A stretch of DNA of 64,000 bases from Flavobacterium sp. ZT3R18 (GTDB lineage Bacteria > Bacteroidota > Bacteroidia > Flavobacteriales > Flavobacteriaceae): assembly GCF_007097385.1 (NCBI RefSeq), contig NZ_VJZS01000001.1, positions 286,079 to 350,078 on the forward strand, in the 5' to 3' direction. Below are positions 34,592-44,145 of the stretch, in pieces. The notes under the pieces were generated by a model. It was given only the letters and a program-made list of their open reading frames with translations, had not been told where the DNA came from and made no database searches. Numbering within the stretch: the stretch's first letter is position 1; each line of letters begins with the position of its first letter. Position numbers and translations under genes: made by a program.

Positions 34592-35767
34592 CTAATTTAG
34601 CGGTTTTGAGTTGTCTTTTGTTATTTTTTCCAAAACTTCTTTACCATTTTTATTTTCAGGGTTTAGCTCAATAGATTTTTTATACATTTTAATGGCTTCT
34701 TCTTTCTGGTCTGTTTTTAAGAGAGCTTCACCATAGCTGTCGTATGTATTGGCATTTGATGGATTAAGTATCATATTAAGTCTGAAAATTTCTGCTGCCT
34801 TTTGGTTCTCATTTTTACTTAATAATTCATAACCCCAAGTATTTAAATCATCATCAGAATGATAAAAAGCCAAATCCTGAGCTTTTTCTTCATTGCAAGC
34901 CGTTATAGAATATTGTAACGCACGCTCTTGAATTTCAGCTTTTTGTTTAGAACTGCTTGCATACAATTTTGCAATTGAATTAATTACTAAAGGTGGATTG
35001 TCGATCCAAATACCATGACCACAACCATTTGCTGTAATGCCGGTAACATTCGGATTATTGGCTACATATTTTCTATGACATTCTTTCCAACGTTCTATTT
35101 CTTCAGGTATTTTTAAGTAAGGAATTCCGTTGACAAAATCCACAACAGGAATGTTTTGCGGAATAGAAATTTTGCTCATTATTTTCACGGTTTCAAGAAT
35201 TGTAGCCGACATATAATAAACGCCTTTGTTGTTTTTCTTCCATTCAGGGATCAATTTATCTTGTGTAGCAACTATTTTTTCAATGTAGCCATCTTCATAA
35301 TAGTTATGATTAACGTCAATTAACACAACCGATTTAACCAATTTAGGATGTCTTGCAGCGTAAAGAGTCGAGAGATATCCACCGTAAGAATGTGAAACGA
35401 GCATGATTTCTTTGTCGTAACCCAATTTTTTTAATCCAATTTCTAAATCTTCGATACTACTGATAATGCCGTGTTTTGAATCATCAGTTTGTAATGTGTC
35501 AATCGTACTTGTGCCAAAGCCTGCTCGGTCATACGTAATCAGAGTGGCATTTGTTATTTTAGAAGTTTGGTCTAATAATGAATTCCAAACGGCACCACTA
35601 TTTCCTCCACCTGCATCAAAAAGTATCGGTATCCCTTTTCCTTTTACAATCTTGAAATGGATTTTGTGGTTTCCAACATCTACTAAAGTGTCAATGGCTT
35701 TAGATTGGCTATTCGCCGTGATGAAAGTGCTGAAAAATAAAATGCTAATTAAAAATTTGTGTTTCAT
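34592..35767 (-). CDS. Secreted alpha/beta hydrolase with C-terminal TPR units
   Basis: The 391-residue protein has a signal peptide (about 1-20, ending ANSQ). The alpha/beta hydrolase core has the oxyanion DAGGGNSGAVW, the nucleophile in SHSYGGYLSTLY (Ser in S-x-S-x-G form), an acid in VLIDVNHN or nearby, and the His probably in NGCGHGIW. Residues about 300-385 form TPR units (AAEIFRLNMILNPSNANTYDSYGEALLKTDQKEEAIKMYKKSIELNPEN). The substrate is unknown. It is embedded between the LytS and LytTR genes of system 1, with 38 and 49 nt gaps, which suggests a co-regulated function. Confidence 0.85.
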   Translation of the reverse strand: MKHKFLISILFFSTFITANSQSKAIDTLVDVGNHKIHFKIVKGKGIPILFDAGGGNSGAVWNSLLDQTSKITNATLITYDRAGFGTSTIDTLQTDDSKHGIISSIEDLEIGLKKLGYDKEIMLVSHSYGGYLSTLYAARHPKLVKSVVLIDVNHNYYEDGYIEKIVATQDKLIPEWKKNNKGVYYMSATILETVKIMSKISIPQNIPVVDFVNGIPYLKIPEEIERWKECHRKYVANNPNVTGITANGCGHGIWIDNPPLVINSIAKLYASSSKQKAEIQERALQYSITACNEEKAQDLAFYHSDDDLNTWGYELLSKNENQKAAEIFRLNMILNPSNANTYDSYGEALLKTDQKEEAIKMYKKSIELNPENKNGKEVLEKITKDNSKPLN

Positions 35768-35816
35768 ATGTTCGTTTGATAATTGATTTTTTTTGAAAGT
35801 AAATGGGTGTAAAATG

Positions 35817-36872
35817 CTAAAGATTAAGGCAAAGTTTAACGGTAAATTTTGTCTGCGTTTCGTCTATATCCAACTGATGGTTTTTTTGATATAATAAATC
35901 CAATTGTTTCCGAACGTTTTCGAGCCCGATTTGTGATTTGTCCGATCTTCTTGCCGTTTCGTTTTGGGGTTTTGTATTTTCGATGCTAAAAATAATTTGC
36001 TTTCTTTTAGTTTCTAAATTCATGTGAATTACTGCTTTCTCGGTTTCATTGATTACGCCGTGTTTAAAAGCATTCTCGACAAAAGTCAACAGAATTAGCG
36101 GTGAAATTTTGCTGTCTTCGTGAATGTCTTTGGTAAACGAAATGTCTAATCTGTTTTCATTATACCGTAATTTTTCTAATGAAATGTAGTTTTCCAATAA
36201 GTTGATTTCCTTTTTTATGCATACAAAATCATCATTGCAACGGTACAGGACAAAATCTAATATTTCGGATAATTTAGCAATAATCTCGGGTGCTTTGTCG
36301 TCTTTTTTGAGTGTCAAAGCATAGAGGTTATTTAGGGTGTTGAATAAAAAATGAGGATTCAGTTGATTTTTTAGAGCTTTGAGTTCCATTGATTTTTTCT
36401 CTTCTTCTATTTTGGAAAGGTGTTGTTGATTTTTGTAAAAACGAATCAATCCAATAACTGAAGCAGGGAAAAACAACCAGATGATTTTTCCAAAGAACAG
36501 TCTAAAACTAGTTAATCTTTGAATTAATGTGTTGGGACATTTATCCCATTCTGAATAATACTGAGGAAACTTGGGTTCAAGATAGAAATATTTGAGGGCA
36601 GTAAGCATTGCAAAAACAAGGTATAACCAAATAGCAAAAAGGACAATAAAAAGAAAGTATTTCTTTGGAATGAGAAGATTCGGGATCAAAACGTAAATCA
36701 AGATATACGCTCCAATAGCTTGAATGATTGTTTCAGAAAGAAAGATATAAACTAGGTCATCGTATTTTTTATAGTCAAAACTTTTTGTGACAAAATGTAT
36801 TATCAAAAAACCAAACCAAAACAAACTGTGGCTTAGCATTCTTTTTAGGTTTATGTTTTTTAGAAAATTCAT
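35817..36872 (-). CDS. LytS-like sensor histidine kinase (system 1)
   Basis: The 351-residue protein has four membrane helices in residues about 13-155, a short coiled region, and a HisKA_7TM/His_kinase domain with the phospho-acceptor motif LNPHFLFNTLNNLYAL near residue 185. A HATPase_c domain follows, with LVFVENAFKHGV near 267 (N box) and the GLENVRKQL G-box near 322. No extracellular ligand domain is present, so the signal is sensed within the membrane or its short loops. It is the first gene of the three-gene unit that includes the hydrolase and the LytTR regulator. Confidence 0.9.
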   Translation of the reverse strand: MNFLKNINLKRMLSHSLFWFGFLIIHFVTKSFDYKKYDDLVYIFLSETIIQAIGAYILIYVLIPNLLIPKKYFLFIVLFAIWLYLVFAMLTALKYFYLEPKFPQYYSEWDKCPNTLIQRLTSFRLFFGKIIWLFFPASVIGLIRFYKNQQHLSKIEEEKKSMELKALKNQLNPHFLFNTLNNLYALTLKKDDKAPEIIAKLSEILDFVLYRCNDDFVCIKKEINLLENYISLEKLRYNENRLDISFTKDIHEDSKISPLILLTFVENAFKHGVINETEKAVIHMNLETKRKQIIFSIENTKPQNETARRSDKSQIGLENVRKQLDLLYQKNHQLDIDETQTKFTVKLCLNL

Positions 36873-37086
36873 ACTATGCTTTTATAAGCAGCCAAGTTAC
36901 TAAATTATCTATGCTTGGTTTATTGCATGAGACAAATAATGGTCTTTAGCTTATGAAAACGGTATTCCAGCCCATGAATGCGTTATTATTGGAAAATGTA
37001 TTCTTTGTATGCTAAAGCTGTCTTTTTATTTGCACCTAAATTAAGATTAAAATTACAGGATTACTTTAGCCCAAAAAAAGTAAACT

Positions 37087-39480
37087 ATGAAATTAAAATA
37101 CATTATTGTCTTTTTGGTATTCTCTTGTACATCAATGTCTGCCCAGTTTAAAATTACTGGGAAAGCAACTACTAAAGATAACAATCCTGTCTCTTTTGCC
37201 GAAGTTATTCTAATAGGCGAAGACGCAAATAATAGAAAAATCGAACTTACAAACGATAAAGGGGACTTTGTCTTAGAGGTAAAACAAGGAAAATACACAT
37301 TGGAAATTCGACAAGTAAACGAGCTTTTGTTAACAAAAAACATATCATTAACGGCCGCTTTAGATTTGGGGGTTATAACAATTGATAACGCAATTCAGTT
37401 AGAGTGGGTTGTAGTTGGAGGGAAAAAGCAACTGATCGAAAGAAAAGTAGATCGTTTGGTTTTTAATGTCGAAAATTCGATTATTGCCACAGGAGGAGAT
37501 GCTTTGGAAGCACTTAGAGTCACTCCGGGGATAAAAGTGCAGAATGACAATATAACTATTATTGGGAAAAGCAATTTATCGGTTATGATTGATGATAAAA
37601 TTATCCAACTTTCTGAGGAAGATTTGGCTAATTATCTAAAATCAATTCCATCCGATAATATTAAAAGTATAGAAGTAATTACAACACCACCAGCTAAATA
37701 TGAGGCTGAAGGTAAAAGTGGTTTGGTCAATATCAAATTAAAAAAAGCAAAAAAAGATTCTTGGAATGCCTTGGTAGGATCTACTTATCTTCAAAGGTTT
37801 TATAGTCAGGGTGCTGTAATGGGTAATTTTAATTATAATAAAAACAGATTGGGTATTACATCGTCTTTAAATTATTTGTCTGGCAGAAGATACAATATTC
37901 AGGATGATTATACTTATTTCCCAACGGAGACATGGCATACTAATTCCTCGTATAAAAGTGTGAATACCAGAATATATGGTAAATTAGGTGTTGATTATCA
38001 AATAACTGCAAAATGGACTCTGGGAGGTCAAACTTTATTTAACAATTCCCAACCTTTATTCACGGATAGTCCTTTTACAGGTATTTATGATAATGCCAAT
38101 GGTAAAATCACGAGTTATTTAAAGTCAAATGGAGGAGTAGCGACACTAAAAGTAGCTATTAGTTCATTAAACTTTTACAATGAATATAAAATTGATTCTT
38201 TAGGAAAAAAAATCACTTTAAATCTGGATTATTTTAACTATAAAACAAAAGATAGTAGAACTTATAATGGTATTTCGGTTGTCGAAAATCCGTACTCACA
38301 AAAATATTTTGCGGGAATAAATAGCAATATACAAGGCATAACGAACTTATCGGGGAAATTAGATTTTGATTACCCCACAAAATGGGCGACTTTGAGTTTT
38401 GGCGGTAAAGTTTCGAATTCAAAATCAAATAATCACATTTCAGCCTTCAATAGTGGCTTAGTAGATAAACCAGTTTTAGAATTGCCTTTGAAACAAAGCG
38501 AGTTTGACTATACCGAGAACATACAAGCGGTTTATTTTTCGGGAAGCAAAAAAATAAATGAGCACTGGGACTCTCAATTTGGATTAAGAATGGAAACTAC
38601 CCAAACCAAGATTTTTGCTGGAAGCTTAAGCCAACCGATTAATAAGGATTACATTAAATTTTTCCCAACAGCCTATTTGACTTATATTGCAAATGCTAAT
38701 TCGACTTTTAGCTTTAGTTATAGCAAAAGAATTGAAAGACCTCAATTTAGGGATTTGAATCCTAATACACATTTTTGGAACCCTTTTCAATCTTTTAATG
38801 GTAATCCGTTTTTACAACCTGCATTTATTGATAATACAGAGCTAACCTATACTTATAAAAAAATGGAGAGTAAGTTTTATTTTAGTTATGAGAACAATTT
38901 AATTTCGGAGGTTACAATCGCCGACCCTAATTCAAATGAAATTCTACATACAAGCGAAAATTATATAGATACACAACGTTACGGAATTTCGGAGAATTAT
39001 GTTTTCGATAGACTTAAATGGTGGACAAGCAATAATGCGGTCGATTTCAATTATGCCATATCTAAATCTAGTTTAACCGTTGCACGAAGTGAACAAAAAG
39101 GATTCAATTCCAGGATATCAACCAATAATGATTTTAATTTGAATATCGATAAAACATTACTTTTTAATGTGGGTTATTGGTATAGTTTTCCAGGCATAGA
39201 CGGTATTTTTACTAATAAGGAAATGAGTTCCTTTTCTCTGGCGTTTCAATATCTTTTGTGGAATAAAGATTTGAAAATTTCCTTAAGAGGGACTGATATA
39301 TTTAAAACTGAAAAAATAAATAGAAGCTCTATCGTTAATGGTGTTTATCACGAAGGTAAGAATTACTATGATAATCAATCCTTTCAGCTTTCAGTTTCTT
39401 ATAAATTTGGAAATAAAAAGAGTGCCCCAACACAAAGAGTAACAGGTAATGAAGAGGAACGAAGCAGGACGGGGAGTTAA
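37087..39480 (+). CDS. Outer-membrane beta-barrel protein, TonB-receptor-like
   Basis: The 797-residue protein has a signal peptide (to SMSAQ, about 19), a carboxypeptidase-regulatory-like domain (FKITGKATTKDNNPVSFAEVILIG, about 20-95), a plug-like region (ALEALRVTPGIKVQNDNITIIGKSNLSVMIDDK, about 135-225) and a large C-terminal beta-barrel of the OMP_b-brl_3 kind. It lacks a clear TonB box by eye. It starts a same-strand run with the SMP-30-like gene (34 nt away). A weak TTTG-N17-TTTATTTG lies at 37004-37032. The substrate is unknown. Confidence 0.88.
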   Translation: MKLKYIIVFLVFSCTSMSAQFKITGKATTKDNNPVSFAEVILIGEDANNRKIELTNDKGDFVLEVKQGKYTLEIRQVNELLLTKNISLTAALDLGVITIDNAIQLEWVVVGGKKQLIERKVDRLVFNVENSIIATGGDALEALRVTPGIKVQNDNITIIGKSNLSVMIDDKIIQLSEEDLANYLKSIPSDNIKSIEVITTPPAKYEAEGKSGLVNIKLKKAKKDSWNALVGSTYLQRFYSQGAVMGNFNYNKNRLGITSSLNYLSGRRYNIQDDYTYFPTETWHTNSSYKSVNTRIYGKLGVDYQITAKWTLGGQTLFNNSQPLFTDSPFTGIYDNANGKITSYLKSNGGVATLKVAISSLNFYNEYKIDSLGKKITLNLDYFNYKTKDSRTYNGISVVENPYSQKYFAGINSNIQGITNLSGKLDFDYPTKWATLSFGGKVSNSKSNNHISAFNSGLVDKPVLELPLKQSEFDYTENIQAVYFSGSKKINEHWDSQFGLRMETTQTKIFAGSLSQPINKDYIKFFPTAYLTYIANANSTFSFSYSKRIERPQFRDLNPNTHFWNPFQSFNGNPFLQPAFIDNTELTYTYKKMESKFYFSYENNLISEVTIADPNSNEILHTSENYIDTQRYGISENYVFDRLKWWTSNNAVDFNYAISKSSLTVARSEQKGFNSRISTNNDFNLNIDKTLLFNVGYWYSFPGIDGIFTNKEMSSFSLAFQYLLWNKDLKISLRGTDIFKTEKINRSSIVNGVYHEGKNYYDNQSFQLSVSYKFGNKKSAPTQRVTGNEEERSRTGS

Positions 39481-39514
39481 TAAATTTCAATAGCAATTTA
39501 AAATCACAATCAAT

Positions 39515-40597
39515 ATGAAACCAATTTTAAAAAACACAATCACGATCACAATGGTAGTTTGCTCTCTAAACTTATTTTCGCAGGAAGCAAAACAAGAGAT
39601 CACTATTAATGAAACTTCCAGATCAATAAAGCCAACTTTGTTTGCCGATTTAGGGGAGACCTGTACAACGCCAGATGGAATGGCTTTGGATAAAAAAGGG
39701 AATCTCTATTTATCTGTATTAAACCCTACTTCGTTTGAAAAAAATGGGTCTAAAATTTTAACTTTCGATAAAAATGACAATCCTGTAACTTGGTTTGATC
39801 AATTGCCACTTCATCCGATCACAAAACGAGTGCATCCAATGGGAATGGAATTTGGCCCTGACGGAAACTTGTATTTGATGGATAACCAATGTTTCGCTGG
39901 GAAAGAAAATTTCTCCAGATTGATTAGAATTATTGTCGAAAAAGGGAATCCTAAATACGCAGAAATTCTGGCAGAAGGTTTCAACTTTGGAGAAGCCATT
40001 AGATGGTCTAAAAATAGAGTTTATATAACGGATGCTTTGGGAGATAAGAAAAGAGAAAGCAGTATTTATAGCTTTTCATTAGAAGAATTAAATAGTGGTA
40101 AAATAATTCTAGATGCATCAACAAAGGAAAAATATTTAGTAAGTCTATTTACTTTGAAACCCGAAATTAAAGGGAATTCAATTGGAATTGATGGGATTGC
40201 ATTCGACAAAAAAGGAAATTTGTATGCCGGAAACTTTGGCGATGGCGTGATTACAAAATTTGAATTCACCAAAGAAGGCAAAGTAAAATCTAAAAAAGTA
40301 GTTTTCGATTCCGATAAATTAAAATGCTGTGACGGCTTTTTTTACGATGAGAAAAGGAATTCTATTTTCATAGCCAATTATGACAACAATAGTGTTCATC
40401 AACTGGATTTAAATACCAATACGATCTCATTAATTTGGGAAAACGGCAACAATGATGGTGCCGACGGGCAATTGGATAATCCTTGTGAAACCATCATTTA
40501 TAAGGGTAAATTACTTGTGGTAAACTACGATACTTTTAAAGGATCGAAGAATACAGAAATAGATAATTTTCATACAATTTCAGCATTTCAGCTTTAA
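39515..40597 (+). CDS. Secreted SMP-30/gluconolactonase-like beta-propeller
   Basis: The 360-residue protein has a signal peptide (to NLFSQ, about 23). Repeated blade motifs appear: GMALDKKGNLYLSVLNP, GMEFGPDGNLYLMDNQC, GIAFDKKGNLYAGNFGDG and FFYDEKRNSIFIANYDN. This is the SMP-30/gluconolactonase/LRE-like six-blade pattern. The Glu, Asn and Asp metal ligands cannot be assigned with confidence by eye. It follows the barrel gene by 34 nt and is probably co-transcribed, so it may act on the imported compound in the periplasm. Confidence 0.85.
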   Translation: MKPILKNTITITMVVCSLNLFSQEAKQEITINETSRSIKPTLFADLGETCTTPDGMALDKKGNLYLSVLNPTSFEKNGSKILTFDKNDNPVTWFDQLPLHPITKRVHPMGMEFGPDGNLYLMDNQCFAGKENFSRLIRIIVEKGNPKYAEILAEGFNFGEAIRWSKNRVYITDALGDKKRESSIYSFSLEELNSGKIILDASTKEKYLVSLFTLKPEIKGNSIGIDGIAFDKKGNLYAGNFGDGVITKFEFTKEGKVKSKKVVFDSDKLKCCDGFFYDEKRNSIFIANYDNNSVHQLDLNTNTISLIWENGNNDGADGQLDNPCETIIYKGKLLVVNYDTFKGSKNTEIDNFHTISAFQL

Positions 40598-40697
40598 ATT
40601 GTATAATAATGTAATAAAATACCTTACATCTCGTTGAGTAATAGTTTAATTTTGAATAATATTAAGTAAATCAGATAACAATAAAAACAAATCAATT

Positions 40698-41141
40698 ATG
40701 ATAAAGACAACACTAATGCTTCTTTTACTTCTAATCAATACGCTAACTTTTGGACAAACTAAAACGGAAGATGATGCAATTAAAGCTGTTATTGAAAGCG
40801 CTTATGTAAGCGGAATACATAATGGTGGATCAATTGAAGAAATAAGAAAAGGTTTTCATCCTACATTTAAAATGCTAAGTCTAGAGAATAATGATATTTC
40901 TTCACTTTCATTAGAGGATTGGATAATAAGAATTGAAAACGGACGAAAACAAAATGCAGGAAACCCAACAATAAAGGCAGAATGTGAGTATTTAAGCATA
41001 ACTACGTCAGGAAATGCTGCGACAGTGGTTTTGAACTTATTTAAAAATAAAAAGAAAATTTTTACGGATCATATGATGCTTTACAAATTTTCCGAAGGTT
41101 GGAGGATTGTTTCAAAAGCATATTATAGAATACCTCGATAA
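40698..41141 (+). CDS. NTF2-like (putative lumazine-binding) secreted protein 1
   Basis: The 147-residue product has a signal peptide ending LTFGQ (about 20). The mature part (DDAIKAVIESAYVSGIHNGGSIEEIRKGFHPTFKML... WRIVSKAYYR) is the SnoaL/NTF2-like cone fold that is often labelled putative lumazine-binding. It has no obvious catalytic residues. The next gene encodes a second member of the same family, so a local duplication is likely, though they have diverged strongly. A possible -7-like TAATTTTG lies at 40647-40654. Confidence 0.8.
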   Translation: MIKTTLMLLLLLINTLTFGQTKTEDDAIKAVIESAYVSGIHNGGSIEEIRKGFHPTFKMLSLENNDISSLSLEDWIIRIENGRKQNAGNPTIKAECEYLSITTSGNAATVVLNLFKNKKKIFTDHMMLYKFSEGWRIVSKAYYRIPR

Positions 41142-41302
41142 CAAAGAATAAAAAACAACGCATAACAATCGATTTAGTTTTTTCTGTCCCGTCATTTATA
41201 AATAGGCTAGGACGTAGTAGCGTAAAAAGATAGTTATTGATAAATATAAAAAGAATTGATAAATTACTAATCACCAGATAAATCCTAATTAAAATCTATA
41301 TT

Positions 41303-41755
41303 ATGAAATTAATTTCTTTTTTTATTCTATTCCTAGTTATTACCACTTTTAAAGTGCAAGGTCAGACAGCTAAGGACACGCTTGATGTGAAGAGAGTGGC
41401 ACTTGCTTACATTGAGTCACAACATAATCCAAATCCCAAGCAAATGCAAGATGCTTTGCATCCTCGAGTGGTAAAAAGGTCAGTCTTCAAAAGTAAAAAG
41501 GCGAAAAAAGATTTTATCTCTGAATTTTCAGCGGAAAACTTGATTATTCTTGCAGAAACCTATAATGCCAGTGGGGATAAGTTTCCGAAAAATCCCAAGA
41601 AAGAACTTAAATTACTCGATGTGTCTCCATTGACTGCATCGGTTAAACTAATTGCTGACGAATGGTTTGACTACATGCACATAGTGAAGATTAATGGAGA
41701 GTGGAAAATTATTAACGTCCTTTGGCAGTATAATAATGTGTCAGAACACCAATAG
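41303..41755 (+). CDS. NTF2-like (putative lumazine-binding) secreted protein 2
   Basis: The 150-residue product has a signal peptide ending KVQGQ (about 20). The body (VALAYIESQHNPNPKQMQDALHPRVVKRSVF ... VKLIADEWFDYMHIVKINGEWKIINVLWQY) matches the same fold as the previous gene: a helix, an HP-containing turn and strands ending in x-W-x-I-x-x-x-x-W. The two are only similar in layout. The role is unknown. The following 403-nt gap (41756-42158) holds a copied terminator and a short simple repeat but no gene. Confidence 0.8.
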   Translation: MKLISFFILFLVITTFKVQGQTAKDTLDVKRVALAYIESQHNPNPKQMQDALHPRVVKRSVFKSKKAKKDFISEFSAENLIILAETYNASGDKFPKNPKKELKLLDVSPLTASVKLIADEWFDYMHIVKINGEWKIINVLWQYNNVSEHQ

Positions 41756-41940
41756 GATTAAAACTCTAACCTCAGTATGGATTCAACAATTTAGAATTTG
41801 TTTTTCTTTATTCTTTGGTTCAAAAATTAAATGTAATAAGTATTGCCTTGGCAAACTACTGTCAAAAAAGAAAAGAACAACAGGCAATTTCGTAAAACTA
41901 CAGTTCTAGATTTGTTAAAGCCATTATACCATTATAAACA

Positions 41941-41980
41941 AACCCCACAAGATTTCAAAACAATCTGAATTCTTGTGGGG
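41941..41980 (+). terminator. Terminator, second AACCCCACAAGA-type copy
   Basis: Arms AACCCCACAAGA (41941-41952) and TTCTTGTGGGGTT (41968-41980) repeat the stem found at 33811-33853. There is no strong T run after it, but it lies about 185 nt past the NTF2-like gene and before an AATCATAAATC simple repeat (41983-42030). I see no promoter that I trust in the rest of the gap. Confidence 0.6.
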
Positions 41981-42158
41981 TTTAAATCATAAATCGCAAA
42001 TCGTTAATCTATAATCATAAATCTTTATGTGTTGGAGTAGTATAATTAACGAACGGACTCCATTCATCCTCTATTATTTTCCGTTCATGTACTTTTATTT
42101 GCTCAATCTGTATTAGAGGAATACCTTTACTACGGCACTAAAAACTTTTGCATTGAAA

Positions 42159-43214
42159 ATGATTACAAGAATATCGTCCTATTGGAAAATTCAGCTCATC
42201 GGATGGATTACTACTTCTTTGTATTGGGGATTTTTGGCTTTTTTTAACGGTGATTTTATCTGGGAAATGGGCATAGCAGATCTAATACTGGATGTGTCGA
42301 TTGGTATTACACTGACACATATTTACAGAAATTTTGCTTTAAAAAAGGGATGGAATAAATTAAATCTGAAAATGTTAATCCCAAAAATTGCACTTGGTGT
42401 TTTGGCACTTTCGGTATTGTATATGTTTTTGATTGTTGGTAAACTTTATCTGGTACGTTTGTTTATTTTAAAAAGTGCACCCGTTTCATTTTTTGAATTT
42501 TTCAAATCTACACAATTACAGGTTTTTATCACAGGAACTAGATTAATGTCTATTTGGGTATTGGCGTACCATCTTTATCATTATTCAAGACTTGAAATAG
42601 AAACTGTAAAGGAAAATGCCCGATTGTCGATTGTAATAAAAGAGGCACAACTCAATAACCTGAGCGCACAGCTTAACCCGCATTTCTTTTTTAACTCGCT
42701 GAATAATATAAAATTTTTGGTATTAGAAAACCCCTATTCGGCTAGGAGAGCAATTGATCTTTTATCAGAGTTGCTAAGGAATTCCTTAAACAGTAATATT
42801 GGGAGATTAGTATCCTTAAATGACGAAATTAACCTTGTCAAAGATTATCTGGAATTAGAAAAAATACGATTTGAGGAACGTTTGCAAACGAAAATTGAAG
42901 CAAGTGTAGACTTGTCAAAACATTTTATTCTGCCTTTGAGTATTCAGTCGCTGGTTGAGAATGCCATAAAGCATGGAATTGAAAAAAGGAAAAGTGGTGG
43001 ATTTATTACTGTAAAAGTTGAAATGGAGAACAATTTTATAAAAATCAGCGTTCAAAACTCGGGCAAGTTAAGTAAAGAGAGTAAAGATTCAGGTATTGGG
43101 TTAAATAACCTGAGAGAGAGGCTATTATTACAATATAACGGAAATTCCTCTTTTGAAATTAAAGAGATGAAAGACGAAACGGTTTTGGCAACTATTTTAC
43201 TTCCATCCGAATGA
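42159..43214 (+). CDS. LytS-like sensor histidine kinase (system 2)
   Basis: The 351-residue protein has four hydrophobic segments in residues about 12-140. The kinase domain has the phospho-acceptor motif QLNPHFFFNSLNNIKFL near residue 173, the N box SLVENAIKHGIEKR near 265, and the GIGLNNLRERL G-box near 312. I start at ATG 42159; the TTG two codons upstream is less likely. Its stop overlaps the start of the LytTR gene by 4 nt (ATGA), so the two are coupled. The protein resembles system 1 in layout but with an independent sensor part. Confidence 0.9.
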   Translation: MITRISSYWKIQLIGWITTSLYWGFLAFFNGDFIWEMGIADLILDVSIGITLTHIYRNFALKKGWNKLNLKMLIPKIALGVLALSVLYMFLIVGKLYLVRLFILKSAPVSFFEFFKSTQLQVFITGTRLMSIWVLAYHLYHYSRLEIETVKENARLSIVIKEAQLNNLSAQLNPHFFFNSLNNIKFLVLENPYSARRAIDLLSELLRNSLNSNIGRLVSLNDEINLVKDYLELEKIRFEERLQTKIEASVDLSKHFILPLSIQSLVENAIKHGIEKRKSGGFITVKVEMENNFIKISVQNSGKLSKESKDSGIGLNNLRERLLLQYNGNSSFEIKEMKDETVLATILLPSE

Positions 43215-43930
43215 AAAAAATAAAAGTTATAATAGTTGATGATGAACGTTTGTCACGCGAAGAACTGAAAAGAGCATTAAAGGTGTATGAAGACTTTGTT
43301 CTTATAGGCGAGGCCGAAAATGCCGATGTAGCTAAGGATTTGATTGAAACGAAAATGCCTGATTTAATTTTTTTGGATATTCAAATGCCTGAGAAATCCG
43401 GCTTCGATTTATTGGAGTCCTTAGATAGTGTGCCAGCAGTACTATTTACTACAGCGTATAACCAATATGCTGTTCAAGCATTTGAAGTAAATGCCTTAGA
43501 CTATCTAATGAAACCCATACGAGAGGAACGTTTTGCAAAAGCAATTGAAAAAATAAGGAATACTATAAGCATGAAATCCTCTTTTAATAATGCTGAAACA
43601 AAAGACCGAAAAATTTTCATTAAGGATGGGGAGAAACGATTCTTTATCCAATTGAATGAAATTTATTTAATTGAATCGCTTGAAAATTACACCAGACTTT
43701 TTTTTCAAGAAAAAAAAGCGCTGCAAAGGCGTTCTCTCCGCCAATGGGAAGAGATACTGGATGAAAATATTTTTTTCAGAATTAACAGAACCGAAATTGT
43801 AAATATTAAATATATCCAAGAAGTAAATAGGACAATCGGCGGCAGGTTGGAAGTGAAACTAAAAACTGGAGAACTATTAGAAGTCTCAAACCGCCAATCG
43901 GTTAAATTCAAAAATCTAAATGGGATTTAA
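43211..43930 (+). CDS. LytTR family response regulator (system 2)
   Basis: The 239-residue protein has a receiver with VDDE (9-12), Asp56 in LIFLDIQMP, FTTAYNQYAVQAF and LMKPI, then a LytTR DNA-binding domain (about 130-238) with IYLIESLENYTRLFF and FFRINRTEIVNIKYIQEV. It is the partner of the overlapping LytS-like gene. It could control the preceding barrel and SMP-30 genes or itself, but no binding site can be named. The 603 nt after it contain a repeat element and no gene. Confidence 0.92.
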   Translation: MKKIKVIIVDDERLSREELKRALKVYEDFVLIGEAENADVAKDLIETKMPDLIFLDIQMPEKSGFDLLESLDSVPAVLFTTAYNQYAVQAFEVNALDYLMKPIREERFAKAIEKIRNTISMKSSFNNAETKDRKIFIKDGEKRFFIQLNEIYLIESLENYTRLFFQEKKALQRRSLRQWEEILDENIFFRINRTEIVNIKYIQEVNRTIGGRLEVKLKTGELLEVSNRQSVKFKNLNGI

Positions 43931-44145
43931 TAAATGAATGGTAATTTTTTTTTAAAATGTTTATATAGAAACGTATAAACTAGAAAAACCTACACTGTTT
44001 TCAGATTTCGTGAAATCTATAGTGCTACAGACGGCATAGATTTGGAGAAAAAACGAAAAAAAGTAAAACTGAAACCCAGATTCCACATTAGAAATAATTG
44101 GTCTTTTTGATTGTTACGTGCCAAATGCAATCTTCGATACCTGTT

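Noticed and set aside
41694..41909. Plus-strand frame of 71 codons overlapping the second NTF2-like gene
   Set aside because: It is out of frame with a well-supported gene, and the part beyond 41755 is AT-rich low-complexity sequence with no domain.
42101..42130. TTTG and TACCTTTA as a promoter for LytS system 2
   Set aside because: The spacing is only about 10 nt and the -7 box lacks the final G.
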